Origin: Sweltsa coloradensis
Lineage: Eukaryota; Arthropoda; Insecta; Plecoptera; Chloroperlidae
Assembly: GCA_024449915.1 (NCBI GenBank)
Contig: JAMZAV010000102.1
Coordinates: forward strand, 1 to 64,000
Reading direction: 5' to 3'
Length of the DNA stretch: 64,000 nucleotides
The notes beneath the pieces are model-generated. The model saw only the letters and a program-made list of their open reading frames with translations. It made no database searches and was not told the origin of the DNA. The position numbers were made by a program, and so were the translations under genes. The stretch's first letter is position 1. The number at the start of each line of letters is the position of its first letter. Below, piece by piece: positions 13,701 to 27,231 of this stretch.

Positions 13701-14722
13701 ATTATATTGTGATGTTATCATATCTTGTGAGATATAAATATTCTAAGCATACAGATACCGCATTCAAATGAAAGGATACGCTTCTAAGAGCGCCAAATCC
13801 TATTCAATGTGACTACATTCTATTCAACTGGGTCTCGACAAGTATGTGATACAAAATGCTGCGAATGACGCTACCTGACATTATATTCCCGAGATGCATT
13901 TCAACAGTTCATTTGAGCGGTTTCTTTTCACAATGAGAAAACACAGTTTAATGCAACGAAGAAAATTCTTCTTTGTTAATTCAAATATATATTTTATCGC
14001 ATAAAATTACACTGTTAAAACATCTCTTAATGACACATACCTCTAACAACACACACATTTAACGGCTAGTAGCCGCAGGATCAATATGAATTCACCTCCC
14101 ATGGAACCAAATTAGATGCATACTTAATCATATCAATGGAGTAACAGTCACTATATAAACTATTTGACTAAAGGTTAACCATTTAAGTTGTAGATTGAAC
14201 ATAATTGGATAATTTTTATGTAAAGGTGTATTAAGTTTTAGAGAGTTACGCCCTGCCCCAATAGAAATCATTACAACTAATTTAACTTGCATGTAATTTA
14301 TTTCTACATTTCTCTTATAAAAATTGACAACTAACATTGAGAGGGGTGGGAATGAAGGGGAGCCGATTCTTGATACTTGTAAAGTTTCTACTCAGTTCAA
14401 ATCAGTTTTAATAAAATACACAATTTGAGTAATATAAACACATCATTTCTCGTAATATTCCTAATTAAACAAACCTGACTGACGCAATTATTTTACTCTT
14501 TATCACATAAACAACCAACTTAATGCCAATCAAGCCTTGGTTCTGATACATTAATGCAACACCCAGACTTAACAATCACGTCTACGTTTAGATTTCTTCT
14601 TCTCTTGTCATTATAATGTAACACTATAAAGGGCACATTGCTCGGAAGAGAAGGCAAGGTATATTCTTTGAACGGACGAACATAATATTCTAATTATAGC
14701 GTGCACACTTGTTTGTTTCCAG
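10716..14722. other. Rest of intron between exons 3 and 4
   Basis: About 4 kb of AT-rich sequence. A small tandem repeat of ATACTAATACTA-type units lies at 11041-11092. Open frames at 11828-12013 and 14128-14337 lack any recognisable protein signature and are taken as chance. I found no additional exon-4-like exon: nothing GC-rich with a VxxYYE..W pattern and a donor. The intron ends with TTGTTTCCAG at 14722. Confidence 0.55.
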
Positions 14723-14884
14723 TCGTGGCTCAGCATTACGAGGTGCAAGTGCGCGACGCCTTCGTCATTGTTGGTAACACCGCCATGTTAGTATGTGACG
14801 TGCCGCCTTTCGTTAAAGACCAAGTGAGCGTTACATCATGGGTGCAAGACTCCTCCTTTAATATCTACCCGGCGCCGGAGAGTG
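14723..14884 (+). CDS. Dscam: Dscam-family exon 4 (first half of Ig2)
   Basis: Internal exon of 162 nt with acceptor GTTTCCAG before 14723 and donor GTAAGT at 14885. Entry phase fits exon 3: the last G of exon 3 plus TC makes Val. Encoded landmarks are VVAQHYEVQVRDAF, VGNTAMLVCDVPPF (first Cys of Ig2) and VSVTSWVQDSSF (core Trp), ending YPAPES plus one base. This is the domain half that Drosophila Dscam1 encodes by a cluster of alternative exon 4s. Only one copy was found between exons 3 and 5, which favours a non-hypervariable Dscam paralog. The lower-identity possibility that other exon 4 copies hide in the 29.8-kb downstream intron cannot be ruled out by eye. Confidence 0.93.
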
Positions 14885-15340
14885 GTAAGTAGCGCAAACG
14901 ATATGAAATGTTAATAAAAGGCAGGAGACAAAGGGACCAACGTGACAGGAAATCTTGGCTTGTATGTTATTAGTCCATAGAGAAGTGAGTTTGGTTTCTC
15001 AACTCTGAATAGAGAGATGAATATAGTAAGGTCTTAATCAACTACACATTGGCTGAGGGTTTTGTTTTTAAGATGAGAAAATAGATATGTGAGACCCCAA
15101 TGGTGAATGTTTATGCAATGCTAGTTAATGTAACGAGATCAGATCAAAGACATGTTATTATTTTATCTTTAAATAAGCTGTAACTAACAATAATACAAAT
15201 TCGTTCTATGGTACAACATTACATTAAAAGTACACTTTTCCATACACAGCTTACAATCTACAATCTCGAACTTTCAAATATTTGTAATTTTTAAAATGCA
15301 TCTGAATAATGTATAAAACAATTTTTTGTTGGCTATGTAT

Positions 15341-15972
15341 TTAAGGCTATTCGACCGCGTTTTTCTATTTTCCAAAATATGCTACCAAGTCAAAACATAG
15401 TTAATGGCTTTCAAACCTGGCTATTTTAGAAAATCAAAAATTTTTTTTCAAATTTTTTCTGATCCAGTACACGGCCAATATAGCCACCTCAAAATAATTT
15501 TCAACTTCAATTCGCCAAGGCACACCATTCAACGTAGGGTGTGGTGTTTCTGTGACATTAATTTTCAACTGTTTTTCTATGGACTGACTGAGAGAAAACA
15601 GATTTATTTTAACAATTGCCTTTCCTGCGAATTTTTTCGTTTGGCGGTACAAATCGGTAAAAAATACCGCCAAACGAAAAATTCGCATGAAAGACAATTG
15701 TTGAAATAAATCTGCTTTCTCTCAGTCAGTCCATAGAAAAACAGTTAAAAATTAATGTCACAAAATCACAACACCCTACGTTGAATGGTGTGCCTTGGCG
15801 AATTGAAGTTGGAAATTATTTTGATGTGTCTATATTGGCCGTGTACCGGATCAGAAAAATTTGTAAAAAATATTTTTGATTTTCTAAAATAGCCATGTTT
15901 CAAAGCCATTCACTATATTTTGACTTAGAGGCATATTTTGGAAAATAGAAAAACGCGGTGGAATAGCCTTAA
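15341..15972. mobile_element. Foldback element 1 with TTAAGGCTATTC termini
   Basis: A complete palindrome-like element of 632 bp centred near 15657. It starts TTAAGGCTATTCGACCGCG and ends CGCGGTGGAATAGCCTTAA. The outer 20 bases match as inverted repeats with about one mismatch, and the arms stay similar to the centre. The terminal TTAA on both sides fits a TTAA target duplication, as made by piggyBac-type transposases, but TTAA is itself palindromic so this is only suggestive. Opposing open frames of about 100 and 87 codons inside it are by-products of the inverted arms. Confidence 0.85.
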
Positions 15973-16441
15973 GCCTTACATTAAAGGGAAATGTTTCTTA
16001 ATCAACGGTCTAGTTTTGAATATATTCAACGGGTTAATTTCTTAATTATTACATTGCAAAAGTCTTCAAGTACTCAATACAATCCAAAATTTTCAAATCT
16101 CATTTAAAAAGGGAAGAAAATTGTGTTTGATATTGAGCATTATCACAACCAATGATTAATTAATTTAATATCGTTTCCTTGTTCTAAAAAGAAGAATAAA
16201 ATTGGCATTTATGTTTGTATATCGCTGTTTGAAATAGTATTATGGTTGAACACGGTAAAAACAAAATAAGTTAAACTCTATTGTTAGTTCAGGTTAAGAC
16301 CTATATCTAGTGAATATATAAACATAGATTATCAAACAGCTCACCTGAACGAAAATGGTGAATGAAATAGTATGTATTTGATTGTTGATGATAAACCCTT
16401 TTCTGGTTACTTTAATTGTATATAATGTGTATAATGTATGT

Positions 16442-17190
16442 AATTGGATGAGCGAAGCGAAGAAATCAATTTGACTTTGTGTTTTTTTGTTTGTTTTATA
16501 CTTACGTTACCCCAAGAAAAATAGCTCGGGTGATTTGTTTTTGTTAGTTTTTTTGTCTGTTTGTTCGCTCTCTACCGGGCAAACGGCATATGCGATCTTG
16601 ATGAAAATTGGAGGGGACCTTCGAAATCTTTGAACTTAGAGCTGTATTGTTTTTGGGTACAATCGAAGAAATATTTCTCATTAATATCGTACTTTTACGA
16701 TTTTTTTCGATTTTTAGTGCGATATTTTCGTGATATTTGGCACACGGCTACTCCGATTGATGAAACTTTAAAGGAACGTTTAAAATCACTGAAATCATAT
16801 ATGTTATGATTTTAGAGACATTTGAAAAAATATTTCTTATAGAAATCGTACTTTTACGATTTTTTTCCGGTTTTTAATACGATATTTTCGTGATATTTGG
16901 GCCGATTTCGACCAAAAGGGTGGGGCTACAACGTTCATATTTTACATTGACATAAAGATTATGGTGATGTAGTGCCTCTTGAAAGAAAAAGTTGAAAAAG
17001 TTTGTCAAAATTCATAGAAATAAAGGTTTTAATATAAGCCTTTTACAGGTGTATAATGAACAAATAATATCAAGTAACAATAGAAAAAGTAAGGAGATTC
17101 CACATAAAAACGTAATCATTGGACAGAAATATTCCAAAAAAAGCTCATCTTTCAACGTGACTGAAAAAAGCGTTCGCGAAGCGGCCTAGT
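16442..17190 (+). repeat. Dispersed repeat family A, copy 3
   Basis: Starts AATTGGATGAGCGAAGCGAAG and ends GCGTTCGCGAAGCGGCCTAGT, with a small palindrome TTCGCGAA just inside the end. It contains CTCTACCGGGCAAACGGC and the GGGTGGGGCTACAACG block once, plus a second related block near 16740. An 82-codon open frame at 16561-16809 corresponds to frames seen in the other copies and is not a credible gene. Confidence 0.8.
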
Positions 17191-17309
17191 GTATATAATG
17201 TTTTAAGTATTATGGCAGTGAACGGGAGTAAATACACTCTCCGTCCGCGACCATTGTTAGCAACGAATAATAATAATAAAATCAATTCTCGTTTACTGTG
17301 CGGGAAGAG

Positions 17310-17640
17310 GTTTTTACAGTTGGGTCGGGTCCTGTCAAGTAGGGAAAACACTGTCGATATAAAAATGGATGTATCATTTAAAATTGTATTTTAATTGTGA
17401 AGGATTCTTTCATTACGATTTTCCCAATTCATTTTCTATTGTCAGTAAATTAACTGAATGGCTATAAATTAAAACTATAAATTACAAATTGTCTGGACCG
17501 GCACCTCCACCAACCCACCATCAACATACAATATATTTGGTTACCCGAAAATCGGGTACCTTTTTTGACTATCGGAACGGACCCTTAATATCTAATCCGA
17601 CCTGAAATTTCGGATACCTGCACATTACTACAAACTTGAA
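17310..17640 (+). repeat. Dispersed repeat family C, copy 1
   Basis: Shares ATTGTCTGGACCGGCACCTCC, TTACCCGAAAATCGGGTACC-type and GACCTGAAATTTCGGATA blocks, in the same order, with 40500-40780. It carries the CCGGCACCTCCACCA core at 17498-17512. A GGGTCGGGT block near 17322 is also shared. The relationship to family D, which has the same core, is unclear. Confidence 0.55.
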
Positions 17641-18899
17641 TTCTGTTTACCGTTAAATCTATATTTTCCTGAAATATAAAATGGTTGGGTGTACTTTACT
17701 TTCGAACACATAACTCTGTTTCAATTCTATGCTTTGGCACTCCGAGTAAGATCAGCGCATACAAGCGACAATCTATTCCGTCCGCTAACACCCCTGACTG
17801 AAAGTTTCTCGGGCAGATGCTGCGATCAGCCTTATGAAATAGTCCGTGGAGGTTCGCACACACCTATCTCACGCTCTATGCTTACCAAAGAGATGCAAGA
17901 GGTTTCCGGGCAAATTTCGTACGAGAAACCAAATATCAATATTTATTAATACTAATGGAAATTTCTAAATTTCCTGGACAGAGCAAATTCTGGTTTTAAG
18001 TATAGACATTTATTTTGACATCATCCTTACTACTATTACCTTACTGCCACTTATAGTATTATAAATTTCTACCATAGTTCTCTCATTTAATCCTTAGGCC
18101 TATGTTTTTTTTAGTAAAATGAGTTAGTACAGTATGGTTCTAGGCCAATGGTATGCTATTTCTCTTGGAAAGGATAAGGAATTAATCTATATCGACTGCA
18201 CTTCAATTAGTTGCAACAATAAGTAGTGTACTTAGCGTAGGTAGAAATACCCGCGATGTTCGAAGCTAAGTCTTCTCTCCGCGATATGATGTAACCTTCA
18301 ACAGAAACAATTCAGTCATATTATTCTCTTAAGTCTGTTCAATCACTCAGAAATACTTAGGTTCAATCCCCAGTAATGAAAATAGTGCTTAGTTCGCTTT
18401 ATGAATACAATAGATGTTAAAGGTATTACAGTGATACTACGGATGGAAGCTATGGCTTTGTAGCCATGACACCAAAAATGAAAAATAAAATTATATTCTA
18501 TCCTCCCACATATGAAATCTATAACCACGACCAGTAAATCTCTCCCCATTCAATGTTAAAAAATGTAAGGCTTCCACAAATTTGAACAAACCTCGCTTTT
18601 TAGCCGCATATTTGGCGTTGTTTTTGTTCAACAGACTATAAGCATCTCATGTTTCATTCTACTTTTGATCCAAAAAGCACACAATGCATTGTTATTTAAT
18701 ATAACTGCCGTGTGCGTTGCAAAGTTTGTGAGAACTGACGCAAATCTGGACGGTGGTAGTTGGGGCCAACTAAGGCTCCAGTTTTTTGTTGCATGCCTTA
18801 AACTGGAAAGTCACAGAATGTGTTTGTGACTCTGGGAATTAGGGAGTGGTGGGAGAGGGGGGAATTGGGGGGAGTAAGCCCTGGGTGAAAAGAACGAAT
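17641..18899. other. Intron sequence, no gene recognised
   Basis: AT-rich, with an 86-codon open frame at 17689-17949 that shows no recognisable domain and no splice context. A G-rich stretch lies near 18840-18880 just before the family D copy. Confidence 0.45.
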
Positions 18900-19020
18900 A
18901 TTTATATGCTCGGCACCTCCACCATATGTGGCTGAAACAAGCGTGAAACAATAACGGTAAACTACGCTCCCTATTTCCGGTACTTCCGTACCCGTGATTC
19001 TAATTAAATATTTATATGCA
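18900..19020 (+). repeat. Dispersed repeat family D, copy 2 (right half)
   Basis: Contains CGGCACCTCCACCA (18911-18924), then CTACGCTCCCTATTTCC and CTTCCGTACCCGTGATTC, matching the right part of the copies at 35351 and 57066. The left half (mutated GCATTGCC / GACGT blocks) is not clearly present. Confidence 0.6.
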
Positions 19021-20759
19021 TGCCACCTCTTTTAGCAGGGTTGATGTCTATTACTTGCATTGTTTTAGTTCTATTCACCGATGTGCATAGAATCATGTGT
19101 TTATAAATGTGTGTATCATGCGTGTTGATAACTGTTTATACGGTTGAAGTTAAGTTAGTTAAAAAGTAAATTATTCCACATTAATTTTGTTATTAGTTTT
19201 AACCCGACTGTTAGTTACAATAAGATAATTTGTTTCATTGTATTTTATTATTATTATTGTTTATTCTTGTTTAAATTAACAACAAGAAACGGCGTCGACG
19301 CTAGCAAATATCTTGCTAAATATATAAGTTAAAACGACACTGTTGACATTGGATTACTAATGCATTAGTTGTGTGCTTCTTCCCATGTTTCAATGATTAC
19401 AAAATAAATTACATTTGCCAACGAGATCTCTGCACCAACATTACATTAACTTCATTATAACTTCACACTTTAAATGTTTTATCAATAAAACTTGCTTTAA
19501 ACGCTTTTTGGATTTCCACAATGAGTTTGTTATAGCTTTGTACTGCGTGCTTTGGAGCACAATAGCGTCGAGTAGTATGAAGTACACCCCTACCGTGATA
19601 AAAGGATTTATTGCCGCATAGCTCTGGCTATATAGAGATCGCCCTGTGGTGAAATTCTATTGATCAACCGTTGAAATCAGCCAACTCGAATTAGTAGCAA
19701 AAATAAAAAGTTTCGCTTTTCACAAAATCCATGTGCGGACCGACCACGTTTCGCTGGTCCGGAAGTCCAATTACAGTGATCAACTATGAGCAGCCAATTG
19801 CAATTGACCAACTAGTGAAATGACCAAACGGAAGTGGTACCGTTCCTAACTGTATTCACTGTTAATTGCCTGCGTGACAGACCAACAGCTAACTGGCATC
19901 GGATAACAGTAGCTCAATGGTGCGAGGGAGTGGAGATGAGTACAAACAATGGACACGGCGACGATCTAAAGGTCAAGAAAGGGGAAGGATAGGGCAAGTT
20001 GATTCTTTCTAATGGCTCAATACACAAAGAATGGAGTTTTATTGTGATTAAACGGGGCTTGTAAAAAGATAGCACTTTTCTAGTTGTTTACACACACACA
20101 CAACATAGGCACTCTAATATAAACAATAAAATGTTTAATTATTCTTATTTAAATGTTCACTTCGATTTGTATTCGATGATTATGATTCATCTTCACATAA
20201 CACGTTTTATATTGATACATCAACACATTTTTAAAAAACGTTTTCAAAGACATGAAGTTCAGTTTTACGTATAAAATCCTTTATCCAACCCACCGCCGTA
20301 TGGATGTATGTTTGTACATCCAGACGGCAGTGAACCCACCTAATGATGATTTTATGAAGTCAGCCAGACTTTTAAATATGAATTCAGATCAATAGATGGC
20401 CATCGAATAACTTCTTAATTTTCCCTTCATGTAGGCGTCCATTACGCCATTGTTAAGCCAAGTCTAACCTACACAAAAGATGGTCTATAGAACATGACAA
20501 AGCAAATGGCAGCAATCCAATGACATTTAATAAAGGCTGCATTCCTATATCTAAAATAACGTTCTCGAATCCATTAAATACGATTCTGAAGGTGTCTTAA
20601 TAAGAAAATCACTTTTTCGTAAGGATGCCCGCTTCATACATATTAATACCATTAATACCATTAATAACTTACCATAACCACATAAGCTTTTTTAAAAAAA
20701 TGTCAGGACAGCTCATGTTTAAAAAGGGGGATTTTCATTAACTACTGATAAAAATCTCT
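19021..20759. other. Intron sequence, nothing recognised
   Basis: AT-rich sequence with short chance frames only. Minor features are a (CA)n run near 20092 and three ATTAATACC units near 20641. No exon, RNA gene or shared repeat found. Confidence 0.45.
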
Positions 20760-20764
20760 GTAAA

Positions 20765-20890
20765 AAATTTCAGTCTGGATTCCCGGTGTCGGGATTCGAA
20801 TCCGTGACCTCTCGAATCAAAATCTCACACGCTACGAATTACACACGCTGTTGGTGTACCGCAATAAAGTGTTGATAGGCGGTCCATGAC
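20765..20890 (-). mobile_element. tRNA-derived SINE or pseudo-tRNA
   Basis: The minus strand carries CACGGATTCGAATCCCGACAC, a B-box with a T-stem, preceded by a tRNA-like head (GCGTGTGTAATTCGTAGCGTG) and followed by GGGAATCCAGACTGAAA. Acceptor pairing is not evident, so it is read as a SINE head, not a working tRNA. Confidence 0.5.
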
Positions 20891-21309
20891 ATAAAAGTCA
20901 GCCTACGATTAGGAAAATTATTGTTATAATCAATTAAAAGTTGGCTAAACAAAACAAAATGCCCCAACATTGTATGAATTATTGTTGAAGACAATTTAAA
21001 AAATGTTTGTTGCATACGTACCTTCGAGAACTAAACCAAGCACAACATTATTCACCCAACAATGACTAATTTAATGTAGAGTTTCATTCGTACAGGAATA
21101 AAAACAAATATTAATGGGAATGTGTATTCACCGTTATGAAGACATATATAATTTGGCATTCATTATGATTGTATTTACTCACTCGCTCAACACAATAAAA
21201 ATTTCGATTCTGGCACGATATACGATTGTGACAGTTTATTCCTCGGGTAATATTGACACAATATAATACTTGGATCCAAAGCATCCATGACATAAAACAG
21301 GACAACTAT

Positions 21310-21790
21310 AACATTTTCTAGCAAAATATTGAGTGTGTTACTTATCCAAGTTTAAATGAAGGTTAACGTCGAAAAACAGAATATTAAATCTTCTCCTAGC
21401 AAAATATATGAATGTTTAGACATGTCAAAGTTAAATGTAGGTTATAACGATCGACAAAGCAAATTTAAACCATGTTTCTCCTGGCAAAATTTTGAAGAAT
21501 TTCTGGACAATCAAGTTAAATTGTAGGTTATACGATCGCCAAGCAGAATATAAATCATTTTTCTAGCAAATATTGAGGTTCTGATTAGTCCAAAGTTAAA
21601 TGTAGGTTATAATATCGACAAACAGAATATTAAACCATTTTCTCCTAGCAAAAATATTGAAGTGTTTCTGACTAAGTCCAAAGTTTAAATGTAGGTTATA
21701 ACGATCGACAAAACAGAATATTAAACCATTTTCTCCTAGCAAAAATATTGTAGTGTTTCTTACTTAGTCCCAAGTTTAAATGTAGGTTAA
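21310..21790. repeat. Minisatellite, about six units of 80-90 bp
   Basis: Six imperfect units, each with TTTCTCCTAGCAAAATATTG, then TTAGTCCAAGTTTAAATG, TAGGTTATAACGATCGACAA and CAGAATATTAAACC. Unit starts lie near 21316, 21393, 21476, 21560, 21642 and 21731. The last two units are the most alike, pointing to recent duplication at the right end. Confidence 0.85.
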
Positions 21791-24700
21791 TTCACGAATC
21801 GCATAGCCAACAATTTCACCTGACCAATTATTTGAATACACATTTCTCATAATAAGTTCTACATTAATGCAAAAGTGTTCGATTATACTAAAATACCTCC
21901 AAAAAGTCTTTAGCAGGTACTGAAAATGCATGATGTATAATATATTTCGTGTTTATTATGTTTTCATGGTTAATATAGTTATCTTTTTAGTTGCACCAAC
22001 ATTGTCCCTAGTGTTATTGTGATGAGGTTGTTTTATAATTGCCTAGAGAATAACTAGTTATATTTACGTTTATAGTTGCAATTTAGTTTTCTGTTGCACT
22101 TATAGCTGGGCTGAACAACGATGACTTTCAATTTGTAATTAAACCTTGCCCTTCACGATATTCATTATTTTTTCCCTGAACTGCTTTAGCTTAATATTCT
22201 GGGTTTGCAGTTTTAATACCGATACTTTCTTATCCCTTACATTTTGTAATAGCAATATTAAGTAGAATGCAATACTAGTGGTGTTACTACACGTAGACAA
22301 CGTATTGGTACATTTAAAATGCTTAAATCGTAATTCGCTATTGTGCATAATTCGCTCTTGGGATCCAACTGTTACTTCTGCCAACGAATAAATATAAGAA
22401 TTAATTGGAATAACTAAATGAAGCTTTAGTACAGAATGACAAAGAAGTGCAAATCACAAAACCATTAATGATCTCTTCTTATTCATGGATGACGGATAAA
22501 CATGAAATATTTAAGTAAATACTTTATCAAGTGCCATGTAAACAAACAGCTAAGAATAACCAATTAAGCTATTAAGAAAAACGTAATGAGATAAATATTT
22601 CACGATCGAAGAAGATACCTGAATTGTTTTCAATTTACAACCTGATGGAAATCTTTCAATAATAATTGAATAATTACTGTTCTCCATCAAAAAGTTTAAT
22701 GTTTTAATGAGCATGCCTACATTTAAAAACAGAAAGTCTGTCACAAAGAATGTCAAATGGTCTAGTACTTTACATTCAATTTACTACCAACCGTTTTGTT
22801 TCTATTCTGCTGCAATAAAAACTAACCAATTGAAACAAGTAGAATTTAGGGTAATTGCCATTTGATTGAAATTGAGCACTTTCTTACTTCGCTTCCATTT
22901 AATTATACCTGTACTCAATTTCTTGAGAATTAGAATTTATCTTCCACTGCGTTCAGCCTTTCAATTGAGTTATCCACATCGACCTAGAGGAGCAATACAA
23001 TTCGACTGCTGATGGTTAAAACTCGAAAACTATCACTGGAATTCTATGATTGGACTGCCCTTGAGTGAGTATTACATACGTCGTGATTGGTATGTGATAC
23101 ACAGAGCACAGACATTGAATCTAGGGGAATGTTCTATAGTAAATTCTCCAGACTACGCGTCGTAATCTGAATGGACAATATTCCGGTATGCCTTTGCTGT
23201 TTGATTCCGGTTGGTGGGACATGGCCTGTGATGCAAGCAGAGGATATTGGAATATTTGGAAAACTATGCAACACGATGTTGACCAAAAAACCTAAACATG
23301 CTGCACGCTGGCGGTCGATGCATGGTTTAGAAATGGCTGGATATTATAATGGAAGGCCAGTAGGGAGGCTAAATGCTGGGGGCTGAACAAGCCCAGGGGC
23401 AACACATCATTATGGGACCTTATTTTAGGGACAGTTCGAGTAAGTTGAACAGTGTTTCAACTTACACTTCCTTCAAAACATTACTGGAAAAAACAATGTA
23501 GTAAAAAGAATTTCCGAAAAACTAATTAAAAAACATTTACTGTCAAATACATATTTTGACTGAGGAATCCATGGAAGAAGATTTCATCCAGGGTTGCCAG
23601 TGGAATAAATAAGTGTAAAATAAGTGCGTTGTGCGTGTTCTTGAGTAAGGCTTTAGTTATCAGACGAGAATACAGAAATACTGAGATCAAATAATGTAGA
23701 TAATTTATAACCATAACATACCACTTGCAAGGAAATGGTGGAGGCGCCGGGTATTATATGATGCATACGGGACATGGGTTATAGGCAAACTCTATTTGCT
23801 TTGCACACTGAGATCTCATTTGTCAGAAACTCTGCTGTTGCTACGTGAATGGTTATCAAGGACCGCATTGCCCAACTTTTTCTTAATATAATTGGAGGTT
23901 ATATTTAAAAAATCAATTTATTTTTGTTATCTTGGATTATGCTGAAAACTTTTAAATCTACTATTTTCGTTAATGATATCTGGTTGATATATAAATGGCA
24001 AAAACATTCTCTATGAAGTAGGCTATACCATACTGAATTATTTATTAACAATAAATCCTTACATATGTGCGGTTGTCCGTCTCCATCATAGCCTGTTCAG
24101 CTATGACAATGAAAAGTCAGATTTTGTATTAACTGCTACAAAATTAAATTACTTGATTAGATGATCAGATTTTTCGGAAGGACTCACCTAAAGAGAGCCA
24201 AAAAGTACATGTTAGATTTTTTTAAGAAAACAAAATGCTTTTAAACAATTAACAAAATATGTTTATTTCAACCTGTTATTTTACCATCCCAAACTTTATA
24301 CAAAATTGTAAACGACTTATCTGCATTTTTGAGTTTTTCTTCGGCTGGGAAGCATTCAAATTACTATAATATTTTAAACACCAAATTTAAAAACAATGTT
24401 CCGTAATCAAACCAAAATAATGAAACCTTGAATACAAATAATTTTAAACATAAACATTGTCGTTGATTTCCAATACACAACTCTGCACAATTCTGTCCGA
24501 CAAACATTTTTTTAAATTGAACTGTAGGCGATGATTCTTTTGAATCCTTTACTGATGAAGGTGTATAGCTCAAGTAAGTAGTCGCATCTACGCAAATTTC
24601 TCCCTCAAGTATGTTGAGACGGATCTCTTCAGTTTTGTAAGCTCAAAACAGGAGTGTATTAATTAAAATCTGAATTGAAAAACTATAGAATCATGATATA

Positions 24701-27231
24701 ATTAAAAATGTATTTCCTTTTATCTCGGTATCCACTTGACTTTGTTCAGCCACTACACTGAGCAAGAGCTAGCAGGTTCAAGTGTTAGTTAAGCTTATTC
24801 CTATGCGTACTTTCATTAGAAAACGTAACGGAGAGTATCTTTATATTTCACGTTTCTGCTCTTGACATGTAGTTCACATTGAATGTTTTTTGTCAAAAGC
24901 GTGGCGGCCTGTCTCGTGACGATGTGTGTTCTAGACAGAGATCATCTTCACAATACCACGCCCAACAAAGATTATCAACTACTACAAATGGAAAGAGTGT
25001 CAAAACAGTCTTCACAAATTTGAGGTGAATCTCGGCTATCTTTTTATAACAAAGGTTCGGAAAAAAGAATCCATGTTCAATGAATATCACGAAGGGATAT
25101 TATCTGGGATCAGAATGGATGGGGGATTGAAATGGAAATTCACTGAAAGGAGTGAACAGGGCCTACTAGTAGACTTAGTATTTTAAGAATATCCCAAGAG
25201 CAAAAGGAACTGGAATATTATGAATAATACTTAATTAAAGTAATACCTTCATCTATGGTTATACCAATTTATGTAAGATCTTATTAACAATTTAAAATAA
25301 ATATGTTGAAACTATTCCCTTAACTTTCTGTTTTAAATTATAAGAAAACAGCAATTGAAGTTATAAGGCAAATATTTAAAACTGCTGTAATTAGTCAGTG
25401 TTGTTATTGGGATGAGACTAATTTATTTTAGTAGTTAACTATACTTGGAGTCATGGTTTTTTAATTTGTAGACATTTGAATATCATATCATTGCTGATTT
25501 CCAACAAGAATTGTACAGAAACAAATCGCTTAACCAAACAAATTCTGTTATTTTTTAATGATATTTACTCCTGAAACTTGAAAATAAATGTTTGTCATTA
25601 CTTGTTTCTAAGGAATAGTGCTGTGATGAGTACCTCAATATGTTTAATAATTCTGTTCAAAAAAAGAGGATAGCGATGTAAAATCATGTTTGGCGCCTAC
25701 TTTTGCACAATAATTCAACTTTTACAAATACGAAACGAGGGTTTTCAAAACCATTCATATGTATTGGCCTAGAAACAGGTTCAGCTGCCCTTAAAAATCT
25801 TCAACACTCACTATCGTAAGTACAAAGAAACCAGCACAGTCGCGTGATTCACACTTGTTCGCTGCAAGATACACATATTGCCAAAATATTGAGATTAACT
25901 GTGGTTAATAACGACTTCATGTTAATTATCGTGTGACTCCGCTATACTGATAAAAGATTATACAAAACTAGCGTCGTTGTTGAAATCGGTTTGAAAAATC
26001 GTGTTTTCAGAACAATGTATGAGAACTAGCATAAGTGATTCATAGTATCACTTGTGTCTGACAACATTAATAACAAGTTATTTGACTAACGGATATAAGA
26101 CAATTCTGTTAAATAGCTGCAGACGTATGTTTAATTCTTTCAGAATATCATCTTGTTACCTACACTTCCAACACTCGGGACACATTTTATCAAGCCTCTA
26201 TTTTTATCCAAGCAAATATTCAACCTGTTGATACATCGTAAACATTCTTGGACTTGACTTTAGCCATAAACCACTTCAAAACAAAATTATTATTTAGGTG
26301 ATACGTCACAGAAAATATGAATAGCACCGAAGAAAAAAATCGTGTTGTTTTCTCCTACAACAGCAAAGAAAACAGATCCGTGGAGAAGTAGAACTCATTC
26401 GTTAAAAATTTAAATGACAAATATCGTTGAAAACGCTAAATTAGATAGCATGCTCAGTGGTCTGGAAGTTTGTATTGTTTCATCTGAAAAAGGCTTAAAG
26501 GGATGCATGAGTGGATTGATAATTCAACCAGCCAGTCGAGTTTGCAATGATATTTGCGTGAGTGGTTCGAGAGAGCCGTCCGGATTTCAAGCGACCGTTC
26601 ATTGGCTTTGATCTCGCCTTTCCAATATCCACCCTAAAACTAATCTTCTGAGCGTAATTGTCAATCTTGAATCCTAACAAGGAAGCTCGATAACTCAGGG
26701 ATCTTTTGTAATTTAATTTCTTTCTCATTAAGGTTTTTAATTGGAGTTCGAAATAAATAATTGTTTAAAATTTATGGAATATTTGTTTATAAAATTACTC
26801 GACGTAATTTTAAATAGCTTATGAATAAATGTAAAGTCTGTGCGAAAGATATTGTAATATGTATATAGTGAAATACTGAAGTATAATAACTCTCATACTT
26901 GAACTAAACTAAAGTTAAATTTGTTACGAATACAACTTTGGTTTTGAATCAAACAAGAAAAGTATGAATTTTCAAAACATGTCTTCAAAATTTTTTTATG
27001 ACGTTTACATTTTAAATCACAATAACACAATTTATAGTGTATTTGTCCTTTTAGCTTATACAAACTAAAGTTTATTAATACATTCATAAGATAATGTCGT
27101 TATTTGGAAACACATCAATAACACAAGAATCACATTAATTGTAAATAATCATTAAAGAAAAGTTCGTCAACAGGCAATAAATAATATCAAGTAATAGAAC
27201 AAATTTCTGTGAGCATGTCTGTAAGGTAATC
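21791..27231. other. Intron sequence with two unrecognised open frames
   Basis: About 5.4 kb of AT-rich sequence. Frames at 22139-22384 (minus, 81 codons) and 23171-23386 (plus, 71 codons) have no family signature I recognise. A solo core motif sits at 23736-23751. Otherwise no exon, repeat family or RNA gene was identified. Confidence 0.4.
23736..23751 (-). repeat. Solo CCCGGCACCTCCACCA core
   Basis: The + strand reads TGGTGGAGGCGCCGGG, one substitution from the consensus. The other blocks of families C or D are not evident around it. Confidence 0.6.

Noticed and set aside
15404..15709. Opposing frames of 101 and 87 codons
   Set aside because: They mirror one another because the sequence is a palindrome; no domain and no conserved composition.
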